A stretch of DNA of 64,000 bases from Hoyosella sp. YIM 151337 (lineage in GTDB: Bacteria > Actinomycetota > Actinomycetes > Mycobacteriales > Mycobacteriaceae). Position numbers and translations under genes: made by a program. Below the pieces are notes generated by a model, which had not been told where the DNA came from, did no database searches, and saw only the letters and a program-made list of their open reading frames with translations. The DNA lies in contig NZ_JAPEIQ010000028.1 of assembly GCF_026041215.1 (NCBI RefSeq), positions 147,372 to 211,371 of the forward strand, written 5' to 3'. The number at the start of each line of letters is the position of its first letter. Position 1 is the stretch's first letter. Of the stretch, positions 33,208-43,136 are shown piece by piece.

Positions 33208-34416
33208 TTACCCCCTCTCCGAGACCCCAGCGCTGGCTAATCCCGCCGCGCGAGCCCGGTCAATAACACTCGGCAACGCCTCTAGTACACGATCAACGTC
33301 CGCGTCCGATGAGGTATGCCCGAAAGAAAACCGTAGTGAGCCCCGCGCGATGGCTGGATCCATGCCCATAGCGACCAGCACGTGGCTCGCCCGCGCCACG
33401 CCTGCTGTGCATGCCGATCCGGTGGAACACTCGATGCCCTGCGCATCGAGAAGCATCAGCAGCGAATCACCCTCGCAACCGGGGAAAGTCACATTGAGCA
33501 AACCGGGCAGCCGGGCCCCGGCCACCGGCCCATTGACCTGCGCATCCGGCGCCAGGCCAAGGATGCCAGCAACGAGCCGGTCTCTCAGACGCTCGAGGTG
33601 CGCGACCATCTCCCCCCGCTCCCGCCCCACCGCACGCAACGCCGCCGCTAAGCCTGCGGCGGCGGGCGCGTCCGGGGTACCCGAGCGCACGTCTCGCTCA
33701 TGGCCGCCGCCGTGCAGCAGCGGCGAGCACGCAACGTCGCGACCAAGGAGCAGCGCGCCGATTCCGTGCGGTCCCCCGAGCTTGTGCGCAGCGATACTCA
33801 GCGCGGACAGCCCACTCGTACCGAAATCCACCGCGAGCGGTCCCGCTGCTTGCACCCCGTCGCTGTGCATGGGCACCCCCGCCGCGCGGCAGATTTGCGC
33901 CAGCTCGGCAATGGGGTTTACCGCACCGACCTCGTTATTCGCCCACATCACAGTTACCAGGGCGACGTCGAGTGGGCTTTCCGCCAGAGCTTCGCGCAGG
34001 TCGCCGGGATCGACAGCACCGTCCCGTGTGACAGGAAGCCACGTGATCTGAGCGCCCTGTTCCCTGGCGAGCCACTCAACGGCATCCAATACTGCATGAT
34101 GCTCAACGCTGCTCACGATCACCCGCGTCCGCCGCGGATCGGCCGCTCGCCGAGCCCAAAAGATGCCTTTGACGGCCAGGTTGTCGCTCTCTGTGCCCCC
34201 AGAAGTGAAGATGACCTCTGACGGCCGGGCGCCCAGTGACTCGGCTATCGATTCTCGCGATTCTTCTACGAGCCGGCGCGCGGCACGGCCGGAACCATGC
34301 AGCGAGGCAGCGTTTCCCGTGTGGCCGTACGCAGCAGTCATCGCCTCGAGCGCGGTCGGCAGCAGCGGTGTCGCAGCGGCGTGATCGAGGTATACCGGGT
34401 GTGGTCGCGAAGTCAT
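33208..34416 (-). CDS. iscS: cysteine desulfurase
   Basis: PLP enzyme releasing sulfur from cysteine. 402 residues. N-terminal [16 protein letters not shown] (PLP-stacking histidine), PLP lysine in [12 protein letters not shown] (near 205) and active-site cysteine in [11 protein letters not shown] (near 329). Immediately upstream of mnmA with a two-base gap, so tRNA thiolation is the likely main role. ATG 34416 lacks a clear ribosome site; a longer frame from 34482 shows no family similarity. Confidence 0.93.
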   Translation of the reverse strand: MTSRPHPVYLDHAAATPLLPTALEAMTAAYGHTGNAASLHGSGRAARRLVEESRESIAESLGARPSEVIFTSGGTESDNLAVKGIFWARRAADPRRTRVIVSSVEHHAVLDAVEWLAREQGAQITWLPVTRDGAVDPGDLREALAESPLDVALVTVMWANNEVGAVNPIAELAQICRAAGVPMHSDGVQAAGPLAVDFGTSGLSALSIAAHKLGGPHGIGALLLGRDVACSPLLHGGGHERDVRSGTPDAPAAAGLAAALRAVGRERGEMVAHLERLRDRLVAGILGLAPDAQVNGPVAGARLPGLLNVTFPGCEGDSLLMLLDAQGIECSTGSACTAGVARASHVLVAMGMDPAIARGSLRFSFGHTSSDADVDRVLEALPSVIDRARAAGLASAGVSERG

Positions 34417-34504
34417 GGCGTTAGCCAGGATAGTCGCGCACCCCACCCAATACCGAATGCCGGAAGTCAGCTCGCGGCCCACTGCCGCCCAAGCGGTCGA
34501 AGTC

Positions 34505-35392
34505 TCACGCGACGACGGGATCGGGAGAGAAGAAGCCGCTCCAGTTCAGTGCCGTGGAATCAGCATGTCGCAGCCGGGCTTCACACCTGGCCGCGAGCGT
34601 TTTGCGATCGCCAAGCGGTGGCTCGTATGGGAGCAATGTCACCTCGACGCTCGCGTCGCGCATCCGCAGTATCCGCATAAGCGAGTCCCCAAGCCCGTCC
34701 TCTCCGACGAAGCACGGTGCGGTACTGATCTCACCGTCGGCGTCGCGGTACCGGATGTGCACAGGTGAGACCACGGCGCCGGAATCGAACGCGGCCTGAA
34801 AGAAGGCCGGCCGCATCTTTCCCCATGAGCGGCCGCACCAGGTCGTCCCCTCAGGGAACACCGCGATGCGCTTGCCCAGGGACAGCAGCTCAGCAACCTG
34901 CTCGACCGCCGCAGGGAGGCTGCGCAGTTGCTCACGCGCAACCGGAACCGTGCGTCCCCACTTCGCGAGCCAGCCCACCCCGGGCCAGGTCAGCAGATCG
35001 GCCCGGGCCACAAACGAACTCGGCGCTACCGCAGATATCGCGAACGGGTCGAGCCAGGAGATGTGGTTCGCCACCACCAGCACGCCGCGATTGTCGTGCG
35101 GAACCTCACCGCGATTGTCCTTCACGACGACCCGGATTCCGAGACTCGACAACAGCATTCGCGCGAACGCACGCTGAAGCAGCTCGCGCCGCGCGGGGGG
35201 CAGTGTCTGCTGCAGGGAGAACAGCACCGGCGCGGCGGCGAGCACGCCGGCCGCGCGGGTCATTCGCGAGGCGCGCCTGACGCGACTCAGTCCGGTGCTG
35301 GACGCGGGTATACACCCGCTTCCGCACGGACTGACCGGCATCCACGCGTGGTGAGGAGAGACCAGGAAGTGATAGTGATCTTGGTTTACCAC
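34505..35392 (-). CDS. lysophospholipid acyltransferase (PlsC-like)
   Basis: Probable 1-acylglycerol-3-phosphate acyltransferase in phospholipid synthesis. 295 residues from GTG 35392, which has AGGGTGA ahead and lies 4 bases after the previous stop. The motif [10 protein letters not shown] at 15-24, before the ATG at 35341, seems conserved in mycobacterial homologues and favours the longer start. NHISWLD (HX4D) is near 109 and the FPEGTTW acceptor motif near 180. Coupled to the GNAT-fold protein upstream. Confidence 0.85.
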   Translation of the reverse strand: MVNQDHYHFLVSPHHAWMPVSPCGSGCIPASSTGLSRVRRASRMTRAAGVLAAAPVLFSLQQTLPPARRELLQRAFARMLLSSLGIRVVVKDNRGEVPHDNRGVLVVANHISWLDPFAISAVAPSSFVARADLLTWPGVGWLAKWGRTVPVAREQLRSLPAAVEQVAELLSLGKRIAVFPEGTTWCGRSWGKMRPAFFQAAFDSGAVVSPVHIRYRDADGEISTAPCFVGEDGLGDSLMRILRMRDASVEVTLLPYEPPLGDRKTLAARCEARLRHADSTALNWSGFFSPDPVVA

Positions 35393-35396
35393 GGTG

Positions 35397-36239
35397 TCAC
35401 CCTGCGAGCACTGGTACGTGCAGCGTGGCGGCGCGCAGTCTTTCCAGATAGCGCGCGTTCGCCTGCCGTACCCCTAGTACAGCGACAAAATCCGCCACAC
35501 CGAAGTCCGGATCGTAGGCCGGTTCGCCGCACACCCGAGCGCCGAGCCTCAGGTAACCGCGCAGCAGGGGTGGAATGTCTGCGCGCTGCGGCGGCTCGAT
35601 CTCATCGAGCGACTTTCCGTCGAGAATTACCGGGCGCAGCGGTCGCGCGTCCATCGGCGCTGGGCAACGGTAGCGAGCATGCAGAGCGTCTCGCACGCCG
35701 CGCGCGTTGGCGCCGGGAGTCTCATCAGGATGTGTCCGGATCGGGACTGACACGCAACCGAGCACCCATTCGTTGCCTGTGAGTGTCAGATAGTGCAGGA
35801 TGCCGGACCACATCAGGCTCAGCACAGCCCCGTTCCGATGGTCGGGGTGCACACACGCCCGGCCCATTTCCACTGTCGAGGAGAGAATGGTGCCGAACCC
35901 CGACAGGGCGAACTCCGTGGCCGTGTAATAGCCGCCGGCGGCGGCTGCAGCTGTGGGTGGAAGCATGCGGTAACAGCCGATGATGGCCCCGCTCGCGTCC
36001 TCACGGACGAGAAGGTGGTCGCAGTAGTCGTCGAAGCGATCGGCATCTCGGCCGTCCTCGCCGATCGAGTCGCTGAACCCGGGTTCGGAACGGAAGACGT
36101 CGTACCGGAGTTCCTGCACTGCCCGAACGTCCGAGCGATCGGTGGACAGCAGCAGCGAGTAGCGCGGCGCAGCCAGGGAAGCATCCGCCTTGTCGACTGG
36201 TACGGCCGGAGCCGGTATCAGCACCGAAGAAGTCGTCAT
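35397..36239 (-). CDS. OlsB-like N-acyltransferase (GNAT fold)
   Basis: 280 residues related to ornithine/hemolysin acyltransferases: ELRYDVFRSE near 44, DYCDHLLVRE near 71, MGRACVHPDHRNGAVLSLMW near 130. Such enzymes move an acyl group from ACP to an amine; Rv3027c holds this place in M. tuberculosis. Paired with a PlsC homologue, it suggests an OlsB/OlsA-type aminolipid route, but neither substrate nor product is established. Confidence 0.72.
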   Translation of the reverse strand: MTTSSVLIPAPAVPVDKADASLAAPRYSLLLSTDRSDVRAVQELRYDVFRSEPGFSDSIGEDGRDADRFDDYCDHLLVREDASGAIIGCYRMLPPTAAAAAGGYYTATEFALSGFGTILSSTVEMGRACVHPDHRNGAVLSLMWSGILHYLTLTGNEWVLGCVSVPIRTHPDETPGANARGVRDALHARYRCPAPMDARPLRPVILDGKSLDEIEPPQRADIPPLLRGYLRLGARVCGEPAYDPDFGVADFVAVLGVRQANARYLERLRAATLHVPVLAG

Positions 36240-36402
36240 GTCTGGGTGTCTACCGAGCCTGATCGGCGATCTGGCGTCTCGGAAGTGACGGTGCTGTGCC
36301 AGATCGGTGAACGTTTAGTCCCCGATGACACAGCGCCGATCAGCACCCAAAAACAGCCCTACAAGAACATGAACACCGGGCGAACTGGCTGCCGATACAC
36401 CA

Positions 36403-36433
36403 ACGGGGCCCCGGCAGATAGCCGGAGCCCCGT
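36403..36433. terminator. terminator after etfA
   Basis: 13-base arms (36403-36415, 36421-36433) with one mismatch and a 5-base loop, 46 bases beyond the etfA stop. GC-rich, no long T-run. Confidence 0.65.
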
Positions 36434-36478
36434 CTGACTGAGTGAGCCGGGCCGAATGCAGCGCATTCAGCCGTGCTT

Positions 36479-37438
36479 TCAGCCCTTGTGCTTTTTGATC
36501 GCTTCCGTGAGCTGCGGAGCGACATTGAAGAGGTCGCCGACGATGCCGTAATCCGCGATTTCGAAGATCGGAGCCTCTTCGTCCTTGTTCACGGCGATGA
36601 TCGTCTTCGACGTCTGCATGCCGGCCCGGTGCTGGATAGCGCCAGAAATGCCGAGCGCAACGTACAGATTCGGAGAGACCGTCTTACCCGTCTGACCGAC
36701 CTGGAACTGCCCCGGGTAGTAGCCCGAGTCCACCGCGGCGCGGGAAGCACCGACAGCTGCTCCGAGCGAGTCGGCGAGTTCTTCGACGACCGAGAACTTC
36801 TCGGCGCTGCCGACACCACGTCCGCCGGAGACCACGATGGTGGCTTCCGTCAGTTCCGGACGGTCACCCGCGACGACCGGGTCGCGCTTGGTGATGCGGG
36901 CGACAGCTTCTTCCTGAGCGGGAACCTCAACGGTGACCTGCTCGCCCGCGCCGGCCTGCGCCTCGGCTTCGACCGCACCGGGCCGCACGCTGATGACGGG
37001 CAACCGCCCTTCCGCAGCCTTGGCGTCGACATTCCACGCACCACCGAAGACTGAATGCAAGGCGGTGCCATCTGCCTGGACGTCCGTGACGTCGGCGAGC
37101 AGCGCGCCGTCAAGCTGAGCAGCGAGCCGGCCGGATACTTCCTTGCCTTCAATCGTCGCGGCGGTGATGACGGCAGCCGGCGACGCCTGCTCGACGAGGG
37201 CAGCGAGAACGTCGACCTTCGGGGTGATGAGGACGCTTTCGATGTCATCGGATTCCGCGACGTAGATCTTTTCGGCACCAGCGGCCTTGAGATCGTCGAT
37301 AAGCGCGGCCGCACCGCCAGGCGCAGCGGTGACGACGGCGGACGGCTCGCCGAGACGGCGAGCAGCGGTGAGGAGCTCGCTGGTGACCTTCTTCAGTGCA
37401 CCCTCAGCGTGCTCTACCAGCACAAGTACTTCTGCCAT
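36479..37438 (-). CDS. etfA: electron transfer flavoprotein, alpha subunit
   Basis: FAD-binding subunit of the flavoprotein that carries electrons from acyl-CoA dehydrogenases to the quinone pool. 319 residues. The C-terminal FAD signature is seen as [18 protein letters not shown] near 260 and [23 protein letters not shown] near 285. Second gene of etfB-etfA, 47 bases after etfB. Confidence 0.96.
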   Translation of the reverse strand: MAEVLVLVEHAEGALKKVTSELLTAARRLGEPSAVVTAAPGGAAALIDDLKAAGAEKIYVAESDDIESVLITPKVDVLAALVEQASPAAVITAATIEGKEVSGRLAAQLDGALLADVTDVQADGTALHSVFGGAWNVDAKAAEGRLPVISVRPGAVEAEAQAGAGEQVTVEVPAQEEAVARITKRDPVVAGDRPELTEATIVVSGGRGVGSAEKFSVVEELADSLGAAVGASRAAVDSGYYPGQFQVGQTGKTVSPNLYVALGISGAIQHRAGMQTSKTIIAVNKDEEAPIFEIADYGIVGDLFNVAPQLTEAIKKHKG

Positions 37439-37485
37439 TGGTTACAACTCCTTATTGGTGCTGTCTGGTGATTGAGGGTCAGAGA

Positions 37486-38271
37486 TCAGACGATCTTCTG
37501 CGCGATGAGGTACTTGGCGATCGCATTGCCGCCGTCGCCTTCGTCGGCAACCTTCTCACCAGCGGTACGCGGCGGTTTCGGTGTCGCACCTGTCACCGTG
37601 GTCGCTGCGTTCGAGACACCCGCGACGTCGGCCTCAACACCCAGATCCGCCAGGGTGAGGGTTTCGATCGGCTTCTTCTTCGCGGCCATGATGCCCTTGA
37701 AGGACGGGAAGCGTGGCTCGTTGATCTTCTCGTTGACGCTCACGATGGCCGGGAGCGGCGCCTCGAGGGTGAACACACCTTCGTCGGTCTCACGCTCAGC
37801 GGTGGCCTTATCGCCCTCGATTTCGAGCTTGCGCACATGCGTCAGCTGCGGAATTCCGAGGTAGTAGGAGATCATCGCGGGGACTGCGCCCACGCGGCCG
37901 TCTGTGGCCTCATTGCCGGTGATCACGAGCTCGGTGCCCTCAACGGTGCCGAGCGCCGCAGCGAGGATGTACGCAGTCTGTACTGCGTCGGAGCCATGCA
38001 GCGCGGGATCGTTGATGTGAATGGCCTTGTCCGCACCCATAGAGAGAGCCTTGCGGATCGCGTCGGTTGCCCGATCCGGACCTGCACAGACCACGGTGAC
38101 CTCACCGCCGTGCTTCTCCTTGATGAGCAGCGCCTCTTCAACCGCGCGCTCGTTGATCTCGTCGAGTACGGGATCTGCGGAATCGCGGTCGAGGGTGAAA
38201 TCATCTTCCCTCAATTTGCGCTCTGACCAGGTGTCAGGGACCTGCTTGATCAAGACGACTACATTTGTCAT
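37486..38271 (-). CDS. etfB: electron transfer flavoprotein, beta subunit
   Basis: AMP-binding subunit of ETF. 261 residues. N-terminal VVLIKQVPDT, the GNEATDGRVGAVPAMISYYLG region near 120 and the conserved LPAIVSVNEKINEPRFPSFKGIMAAKKK segment (from about 175) that docks dehydrogenases. Promoter-proximal gene of etfBA; a palindrome at 38364-38379 may be its operator. Confidence 0.96.
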   Translation of the reverse strand: MTNVVVLIKQVPDTWSERKLREDDFTLDRDSADPVLDEINERAVEEALLIKEKHGGEVTVVCAGPDRATDAIRKALSMGADKAIHINDPALHGSDAVQTAYILAAALGTVEGTELVITGNEATDGRVGAVPAMISYYLGIPQLTHVRKLEIEGDKATAERETDEGVFTLEAPLPAIVSVNEKINEPRFPSFKGIMAAKKKPIETLTLADLGVEADVAGVSNAATTVTGATPKPPRTAGEKVADEGDGGNAIAKYLIAQKIV

Positions 38272-38363
38272 GGGTCTTACTTGACCTCCTGCGAGTGGTG
38301 GATATTCCGGTTCCGGTAACTCTTCGGCCTTCGCGTCAAACGAGGACCACTACCCACACCTAT

Positions 38364-38379
38364 GTTACCGGCGAGTAAC
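38364..38379. promoter_or_regulatory. palindromic operator candidate upstream of etfBA
   Basis: GTTACCGGCGAGTAAC, 5-base inverted arms around a 6-base centre, about 95 bases before etfB. The form resembles sites of TetR-type fatty-acid regulators in actinobacteria, which would suit a beta-oxidation electron carrier. The regulator is not encoded nearby. Confidence 0.4.
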
Positions 38380-38482
38380 TTATGTGCAAGTATCAAGGTG
38401 AACATACTCTATTGCTTACGAACATGGCAGTACCGGCTTCGCGAAGATGCCCCAGAATTCTGGAGTTCGCCCACTATGGTCG

Positions 38483-38488
38483 TAGGCT
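38483..38488 (+). promoter_or_regulatory. -10 element, glycan methyltransferase gene
   Basis: TAGGCT ending 6 bases before GTG 38495, with no ribosome site; leaderless arrangement. Confidence 0.5.
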
Positions 38489-38494
38489 GCCTTG

Positions 38495-39298
38495 GTGACT
38501 GAATTCACCGGCACAGCAACTGGCACGCATGTAAGCGGCTTTGAAACCAGTTCTACTGACGGGCATCTGCCACTCACTGGCGAGCGGACGGTCCCCGGAA
38601 TCGCGGAGGAGAACTACTGGTTCCGCCGTCACGAAATCGTCTATCTCGATATGCTCGCACGCTGCACCGGCAAGGTAGTCGTCGACGCGGGTTTCGGGGA
38701 AGGTTACGGCGCCGCACTTCTCGCGAGCACCGCGAGCGCTGTGATCGGTCTCGACTACGACCAGCAAGCAGCCGAACATGCCAGTCGCCGATACCCGGAG
38801 ATCACTACCGTGCGGTCGAACCTCGCCGCACTCCCACTCGCTGACGCATCCGTTGATGTCGTCGTGAATTTCCAGGTGATCGAACATCTTTGGGACCAGT
38901 TGCAGTTCATCAAGGAGTGCCACCGAGTGCTTCGCCCTGGCGGCCAACTACTGATCTCGACACCAAATCGGATCACGTTCTCGCCTGGTCGTGACACTCC
39001 GCTGAACCCCTTCCATACCCGCGAACTCAACGCCGCCGAACTCACCGAACTTCTCACCGATGGGGCCCTCCGCGTCGACGTGATGACAGGGGTCCACCAC
39101 GGACACCGGCTCAAGGAACTCGACGCCCGGTACGGTGGCTCACTCATCGACGAGCAACTCAAACATGCGCTCGCCGGTGACCCGTGGCCGCCAGAGCTGA
39201 GCGCCGACGTCGCAGGCGTCACGGCGCACGATTTCATCATCGACGAAGCCGGCATTGATGCGAGTCTTGATCTCGTTGCCATTGCCGTCAAAGCGTGA
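38495..39298 (+). CDS. class I SAM-dependent methyltransferase (glycan cluster)
   Basis: 267 residues, Rossmann methyltransferase: VVDAGFGEGYG near 62-72, ANVVNFQVIEHLW-type post-II region (VVVNFQVIEHLWDQ) and LRPGGQLLIST near 147. First gene of a three-gene unit with a GH57 branching enzyme and a GT4, matching Rv3030-Rv3031-Rv3032, a region implicated in methylglucose lipopolysaccharide synthesis. A sugar O-methylation role is inferred. The GTG at 38495 sits 6 bases after TAGGCT; a TTG one codon upstream is possible. Confidence 0.85.
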   Translation: MTEFTGTATGTHVSGFETSSTDGHLPLTGERTVPGIAEENYWFRRHEIVYLDMLARCTGKVVVDAGFGEGYGAALLASTASAVIGLDYDQQAAEHASRRYPEITTVRSNLAALPLADASVDVVVNFQVIEHLWDQLQFIKECHRVLRPGGQLLISTPNRITFSPGRDTPLNPFHTRELNAAELTELLTDGALRVDVMTGVHHGHRLKELDARYGGSLIDEQLKHALAGDPWPPELSADVAGVTAHDFIIDEAGIDASLDLVAIAVKA

Positions 39299-40908
39299 AT
39301 CAGCGAGGCATTGTGAATTCGCTCACGGTGACCGCACGACATACTGACTCGGCACCTGGAATGTTCTGTCTCGTCCTCCACAGCCACCTGCCGTGGCTTG
39401 CCCACCATGGCCGCTGGCCGGTCGGTGAAGAGTGGCTGTATCAGTCGTGGGCCGCGACTTACCAGCCGGTCTTGCGTGTGCTGCGCCGCCTCGCGGAGGA
39501 AGGGCGCGAAAACCTCCTAACACTCGGCGTAACCCCCGTACTCGCCGCGCAACTCGATGATCCCTACACGGTGGCAGGGATGCACGACTGGCTCGGTAAT
39601 TGGCAGTTGCGCAGCCATGAAGCAGCGCTCACACCGCGCCGAGGCCAGTCCGGCAGCGCTGCGACCGCACCCGCAGCGCTGCGCGAGCTGGGCGCCCGTG
39701 AACACCGTGCCTCTGCGGCGGCGCTGGCGGACTTCGAACAACATTGGCGGCACGGGGGCGCGGGCCTCATCAGAGCGCTCAGCGATTCCGGCGCGGTCGA
39801 ACTGCTCGGCGGCCCGCTCACGCACCCCTTTCAACCGCTCCTCGATCCCAACCTGCGGGCATTCGCGCTGCAACAGGGACTCGCCGACGCGAAGCAGCGG
39901 TTTGGCCAGCGTCCCACCGGAATCTGGGCACCGGAGTGCGCGTACACACCCGGGCTGGAAACGCTCTACCAGCAAAGCGGCGTCACGCATTTTCTCGTCG
40001 ACGGCCCCAGCCTCCGCGGCGATACGAGCCTCGGACGCCCCGTTGGCGCGTCCAATGTGGTCGCATTCGGGCGTGACCTCAGTGTCAGCTATCGCGTGTG
40101 GTCACCCAAGTCGGGCTACCCCGGGCACCGTGACTATCGCGACTTTCACAGTTACCACCACGCAACTGGACTCAAGCCTGCGCGCGTCACCAGCAAGCAC
40201 ACCCCGCCTGAACGCAAGTCCCCCTACGACCCAGATCGAGCCGCTGCCGCGCTCTCCGAACACGCTGACGACTTCATCGCAACCGTGCGCGCCCGGCTTA
40301 CCGAGGAGGCCGCCCGGATCGGCCGTCCGGCAGTCGTCGTTGCCGCATTTGACACCGAACTATTCGGACACTGGTGGCATGAGGGTCCGGACTGGCTTGA
40401 ACTCGTGCTGCGCCGGATGCCTGAAGCTGGCATCACCGTAGGTACCCTTCGGGATGCGAAAAACCAGGGATATGTTGGCAGTGCGACGCCGATACCCGAC
40501 TCCTCGTGGGGATCGGGCAAGGACTGGCGCGTGTGGGCTGGTCATGGTGTGCAGGATCTCGTTCAGCTGAACGCTGAAGTCGCCGACCTGGCCATTACCG
40601 CCGTGTGCAAGCGGCGGGAGCAGATCCCCCACTTCGTACGCGACGCGGTGTCCGACCAGATTCTGCGCGAGGCGCTGCTGTGCCTCGCGAGCGATTGGGC
40701 GTTCATGGTGACCAAGGATTCGGCAGTCGGCTATGCCCGCGACCGGGCACACAAACATGCCCATGCGGCACGTGAGATCGCGGCCGCCGCGCTGAGCGGA
40801 GATGAACGACGCGCACGTGCGCTCGCTCACGGCTGGAACCAGGCGGACAGCGTGTTCCCCGCACTCGACAGCCGGCTGCTCGGAGTGGGAAGCGAGGCTG
40901 TTCGGTGA
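39295..40908 (+). CDS. GH57 1,4-alpha-glucan branching enzyme-like protein
   Basis: 537 residues from GTG 39295 (GTGA overlap with the previous stop); GTG 39313 with CGAGG ahead is a good alternative. GH57 fold: LVLHSHLPWLAHHGRWPVGEEWLYQ near the N-terminus in pieces, nucleophile glutamate in IWAPECAY, and acid aspartate in AAFDTELFGHWW. Positional match of Rv3031. Likely branches the alpha-1,4-glucan of the methylglucose polymer rather than bulk glycogen, for which a GH13 GlgB is encoded 10 kb away. Confidence 0.88.
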   Translation: MNQRGIVNSLTVTARHTDSAPGMFCLVLHSHLPWLAHHGRWPVGEEWLYQSWAATYQPVLRVLRRLAEEGRENLLTLGVTPVLAAQLDDPYTVAGMHDWLGNWQLRSHEAALTPRRGQSGSAATAPAALRELGAREHRASAAALADFEQHWRHGGAGLIRALSDSGAVELLGGPLTHPFQPLLDPNLRAFALQQGLADAKQRFGQRPTGIWAPECAYTPGLETLYQQSGVTHFLVDGPSLRGDTSLGRPVGASNVVAFGRDLSVSYRVWSPKSGYPGHRDYRDFHSYHHATGLKPARVTSKHTPPERKSPYDPDRAAAALSEHADDFIATVRARLTEEAARIGRPAVVVAAFDTELFGHWWHEGPDWLELVLRRMPEAGITVGTLRDAKNQGYVGSATPIPDSSWGSGKDWRVWAGHGVQDLVQLNAEVADLAITAVCKRREQIPHFVRDAVSDQILREALLCLASDWAFMVTKDSAVGYARDRAHKHAHAAREIAAAALSGDERRARALAHGWNQADSVFPALDSRLLGVGSEAVR

Positions 40909-42134
40909 AAGTGCTTATCGTTTCGTGGGAATATCCGCCCGTCATCGTTGGCGGGCTCGGAAGGCACGTCCACAACCTCGCCGTGCACCTCGCCCAAGCG
41001 GGCCATGATGTCGTCGTCCTCGCCCGTCAGCCATCAGGCACCGACGCTGCCTCCCACCCCACCACCGACTCCTCGGCCGACGGTGTGCGCGTTGTCGCAG
41101 CCGCCGAAGACCCTCCGCACTTGATCTTCGGCGAAGACATGATCGCCTGGACGCTCGCGATGGGGCACGCGATGGTACGAGCCGGGCTGCAACTCAGCGA
41201 GGAATGGCGGCCGGATGTCGTGCACGCCCATGACTGGCTCGTCGCGCACCCGGCAATCACCCTCGCCGAACACCTCGGCGTGCCGCTCGTGGCAACCATC
41301 CACGCCACCGAGGCTGGGCGCCACAGTGGCTGGGTTTCCGGCCGAATCAACAAACAAGTGCACTCGGTCGAATGGTGGTTAGCTAACGCCGCGGACGCCC
41401 TCATCACCTGCTCGCGGTCGATGCGCGACGAGGTGTGCGCCCTATTCGGGCCCGCGCTCTCACCTGTGACGGTAATTCACAATGGCATCGACACCGCAAC
41501 CTGGGCGTTTCGCCGCAGAGCGCCACGCACTGGGCCGCCGCGCCTGTTCTACGCCGGCCGCCTTGAGTATGAGAAAGGCATCCAGGATGCGGTCAAAGCC
41601 CTGCGTGAGGTGCGTAAGACGCATCCCGGGACGACTCTGACCGTCGCGGGTTCAGGGACTCAACTCGAATGGCTGAAGCAGTGTGCCCGCGAGGCGCGCG
41701 TGAGCAGGTCAGTCAGATTCATCGGGTCACTTGGCCACGATGACCTGCTGGCGTGGCTATATCAGGCCGACGCGATTCTGCTGCCCAGCCGGTACGAACC
41801 GTTCGGCATCGTGGCTCTGGAGGCTGCTGCGGCCGGCGCACCACTTATTGCTTCGACCGCGGGCGGACTCGGAGAGGCCGTTATCGACGGCGTGACAGGC
41901 CGCACATTTGCTCCTGGCGATGTGGCCGGTCTGGTCAGCTGTATCCGCAACGCGCTCGATGAACCCGAACTCACTCAGCAGCTCGCGGATGCCGCACGCA
42001 AGCGCCTCACCCAGGAGTTCGATTGGGCGACGGTTGCATTTGCGACAGCCGAGGTATACAAAACGACGAGCAAACGTCCACATCGGACATTAGGGCGCCC
42101 CACCATAGTCGAGCGCCCCCTGCCAGGACGCTGA
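40905..42134 (+). CDS. GT4 family alpha-glucosyltransferase
   Basis: 409 residues, GT-B glycosyltransferase. N-terminal SWEYPPVIVGGLGRHVHNL (glycogen-synthase-like loop), HAHDWL near 104, and the C-terminal nucleotide-sugar motif EPFGIVALEA near 305. Matches Rv3032, an alpha-1,4-glucosyltransferase shown in mycobacteria to act in methylglucose lipopolysaccharide and glycogen elongation. GTG 40905 overlaps the GH57 stop by four bases. Confidence 0.92.
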   Translation: MKVLIVSWEYPPVIVGGLGRHVHNLAVHLAQAGHDVVVLARQPSGTDAASHPTTDSSADGVRVVAAAEDPPHLIFGEDMIAWTLAMGHAMVRAGLQLSEEWRPDVVHAHDWLVAHPAITLAEHLGVPLVATIHATEAGRHSGWVSGRINKQVHSVEWWLANAADALITCSRSMRDEVCALFGPALSPVTVIHNGIDTATWAFRRRAPRTGPPRLFYAGRLEYEKGIQDAVKALREVRKTHPGTTLTVAGSGTQLEWLKQCAREARVSRSVRFIGSLGHDDLLAWLYQADAILLPSRYEPFGIVALEAAAAGAPLIASTAGGLGEAVIDGVTGRTFAPGDVAGLVSCIRNALDEPELTQQLADAARKRLTQEFDWATVAFATAEVYKTTSKRPHRTLGRPTIVERPLPGR

Positions 42135-42187
42135 GCAACTCCGAACCACCCTCCCGGAGTCACCAACACACTTACTGAGACAAGGGA

Positions 42188-42193
42188 TAGGCT
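42188..42193 (+). promoter_or_regulatory. -10 element, SDR gene
   Basis: TAGGCT 7 bases before ATG 42201; leaderless arrangement. It lies 53 bases after the GT4 stop. Confidence 0.55.
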
Positions 42194-42200
42194 GACCGGT

Positions 42201-43034
42201 ATGGGTTTTTCAGTCAAGGGCAAGACAGTGCTCATCACGGGTGCTGCCATGGGCATGGGACGGCTGTTCGCGGAGAAGGCCGTCAAAGAAGGCGCCAGCT
42301 TCGTCATCGTCTGGGACATCAACGGCCCCGAACTAGAGAAGACCGCGGCCGCGCTTGAAGAAGCCGGCGGCAAAGTGCATGCGCAGGTCGTCGACGTTGC
42401 TGATCTCGATCAGATCGTCAAAGCTGCCCAGGAAGTCAAGGATCAGTACGGCGCGCCGCACGTACTCATCAACAACGCTGGTGTAGTCCGGGGCAAGAAC
42501 TTCTGGGAGCACGACAACATTCGGGACACCAAGTTCACGATCGACATCAACGTTCTCGCACCGATGTACATCACGCGCGAGTTCATCAACGAGATGCTCG
42601 AGCGTGACGACGATTCCCGGATCATCACTCTTGCGAGCGCGGCCGGTACCGTCGCGAACCCACGCATGTCGGTGTATGCCGGCTCGAAGTGGGCGGCACT
42701 CGGGTGGAGCGATTCGGTCCGGCTTGAACTCGAGCAGGCGAACCACAAGCATGTCAAGGTCACGACGGTGTGCCCCAGCTACATCGACACTGGCATGTTC
42801 GCAGGCGCGAAGGGCCCGCTGCTGGCCCCAATCCTGAAGCCTCAGGAGGTCGTGGACAAGAGCTGGCAGGCAATGAAGGACGGCACCCCGCTAATCTTCT
42901 TGCCGAAGACGGTACTGCTGTCCAAGGGCCTCAAAGGTGTGCTTCCTACCCGGGCGTGGGACTTCCTCGCTGGCCGGGTTCTCGGTGTGTACCACAGCAT
43001 GGACGAATTCAAGGGTCGCGAGACAAAGTCCTAA
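42201..43034 (+). CDS. short-chain dehydrogenase/reductase
   Basis: 277 residues, classical SDR. Cofactor motif TGAAMGMG at 14-21, NNAG near 92, catalytic tyrosine/lysine YAGSK near 158-162. The aspartate after the second strand (VWDIN) favours NAD(H). The C-terminal segment (FLAGRVLGVYHSMDEF) resembles membrane-associated retinol/steroid-type SDRs. Own leaderless promoter; convergent with the acyltransferase gene. Substrate unknown. Confidence 0.9.
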   Translation: MGFSVKGKTVLITGAAMGMGRLFAEKAVKEGASFVIVWDINGPELEKTAAALEEAGGKVHAQVVDVADLDQIVKAAQEVKDQYGAPHVLINNAGVVRGKNFWEHDNIRDTKFTIDINVLAPMYITREFINEMLERDDDSRIITLASAAGTVANPRMSVYAGSKWAALGWSDSVRLELEQANHKHVKVTTVCPSYIDTGMFAGAKGPLLAPILKPQEVVDKSWQAMKDGTPLIFLPKTVLLSKGLKGVLPTRAWDFLAGRVLGVYHSMDEFKGRETKS

Positions 43035-43066
43035 GACTCACGAACGTCATCGCGTGTCCTGACTAG

Positions 43067-43118
43067 GAAAGCCGCACCAGCAGCGTCGGTGAAATTCCGG
43101 CGCGGGGGTGCGGCTTTC
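43067..43118. terminator. bidirectional terminator after SDR gene
   Basis: GAAAGCCGCACC at 43067-43078 pairs with GGTGCGGCTTTC at 43107-43118, perfect 12-base arms with a 28-base interior, between convergent genes. Confidence 0.75.
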
Positions 43119-43136
43119 GCTATACCGGGACCAGCG

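Noticed and set aside
36240..36402. Possible small gene upstream of the OlsB-like gene
   Set aside because: Short frames only, with no ribosome site or similarity; likely promoter region.
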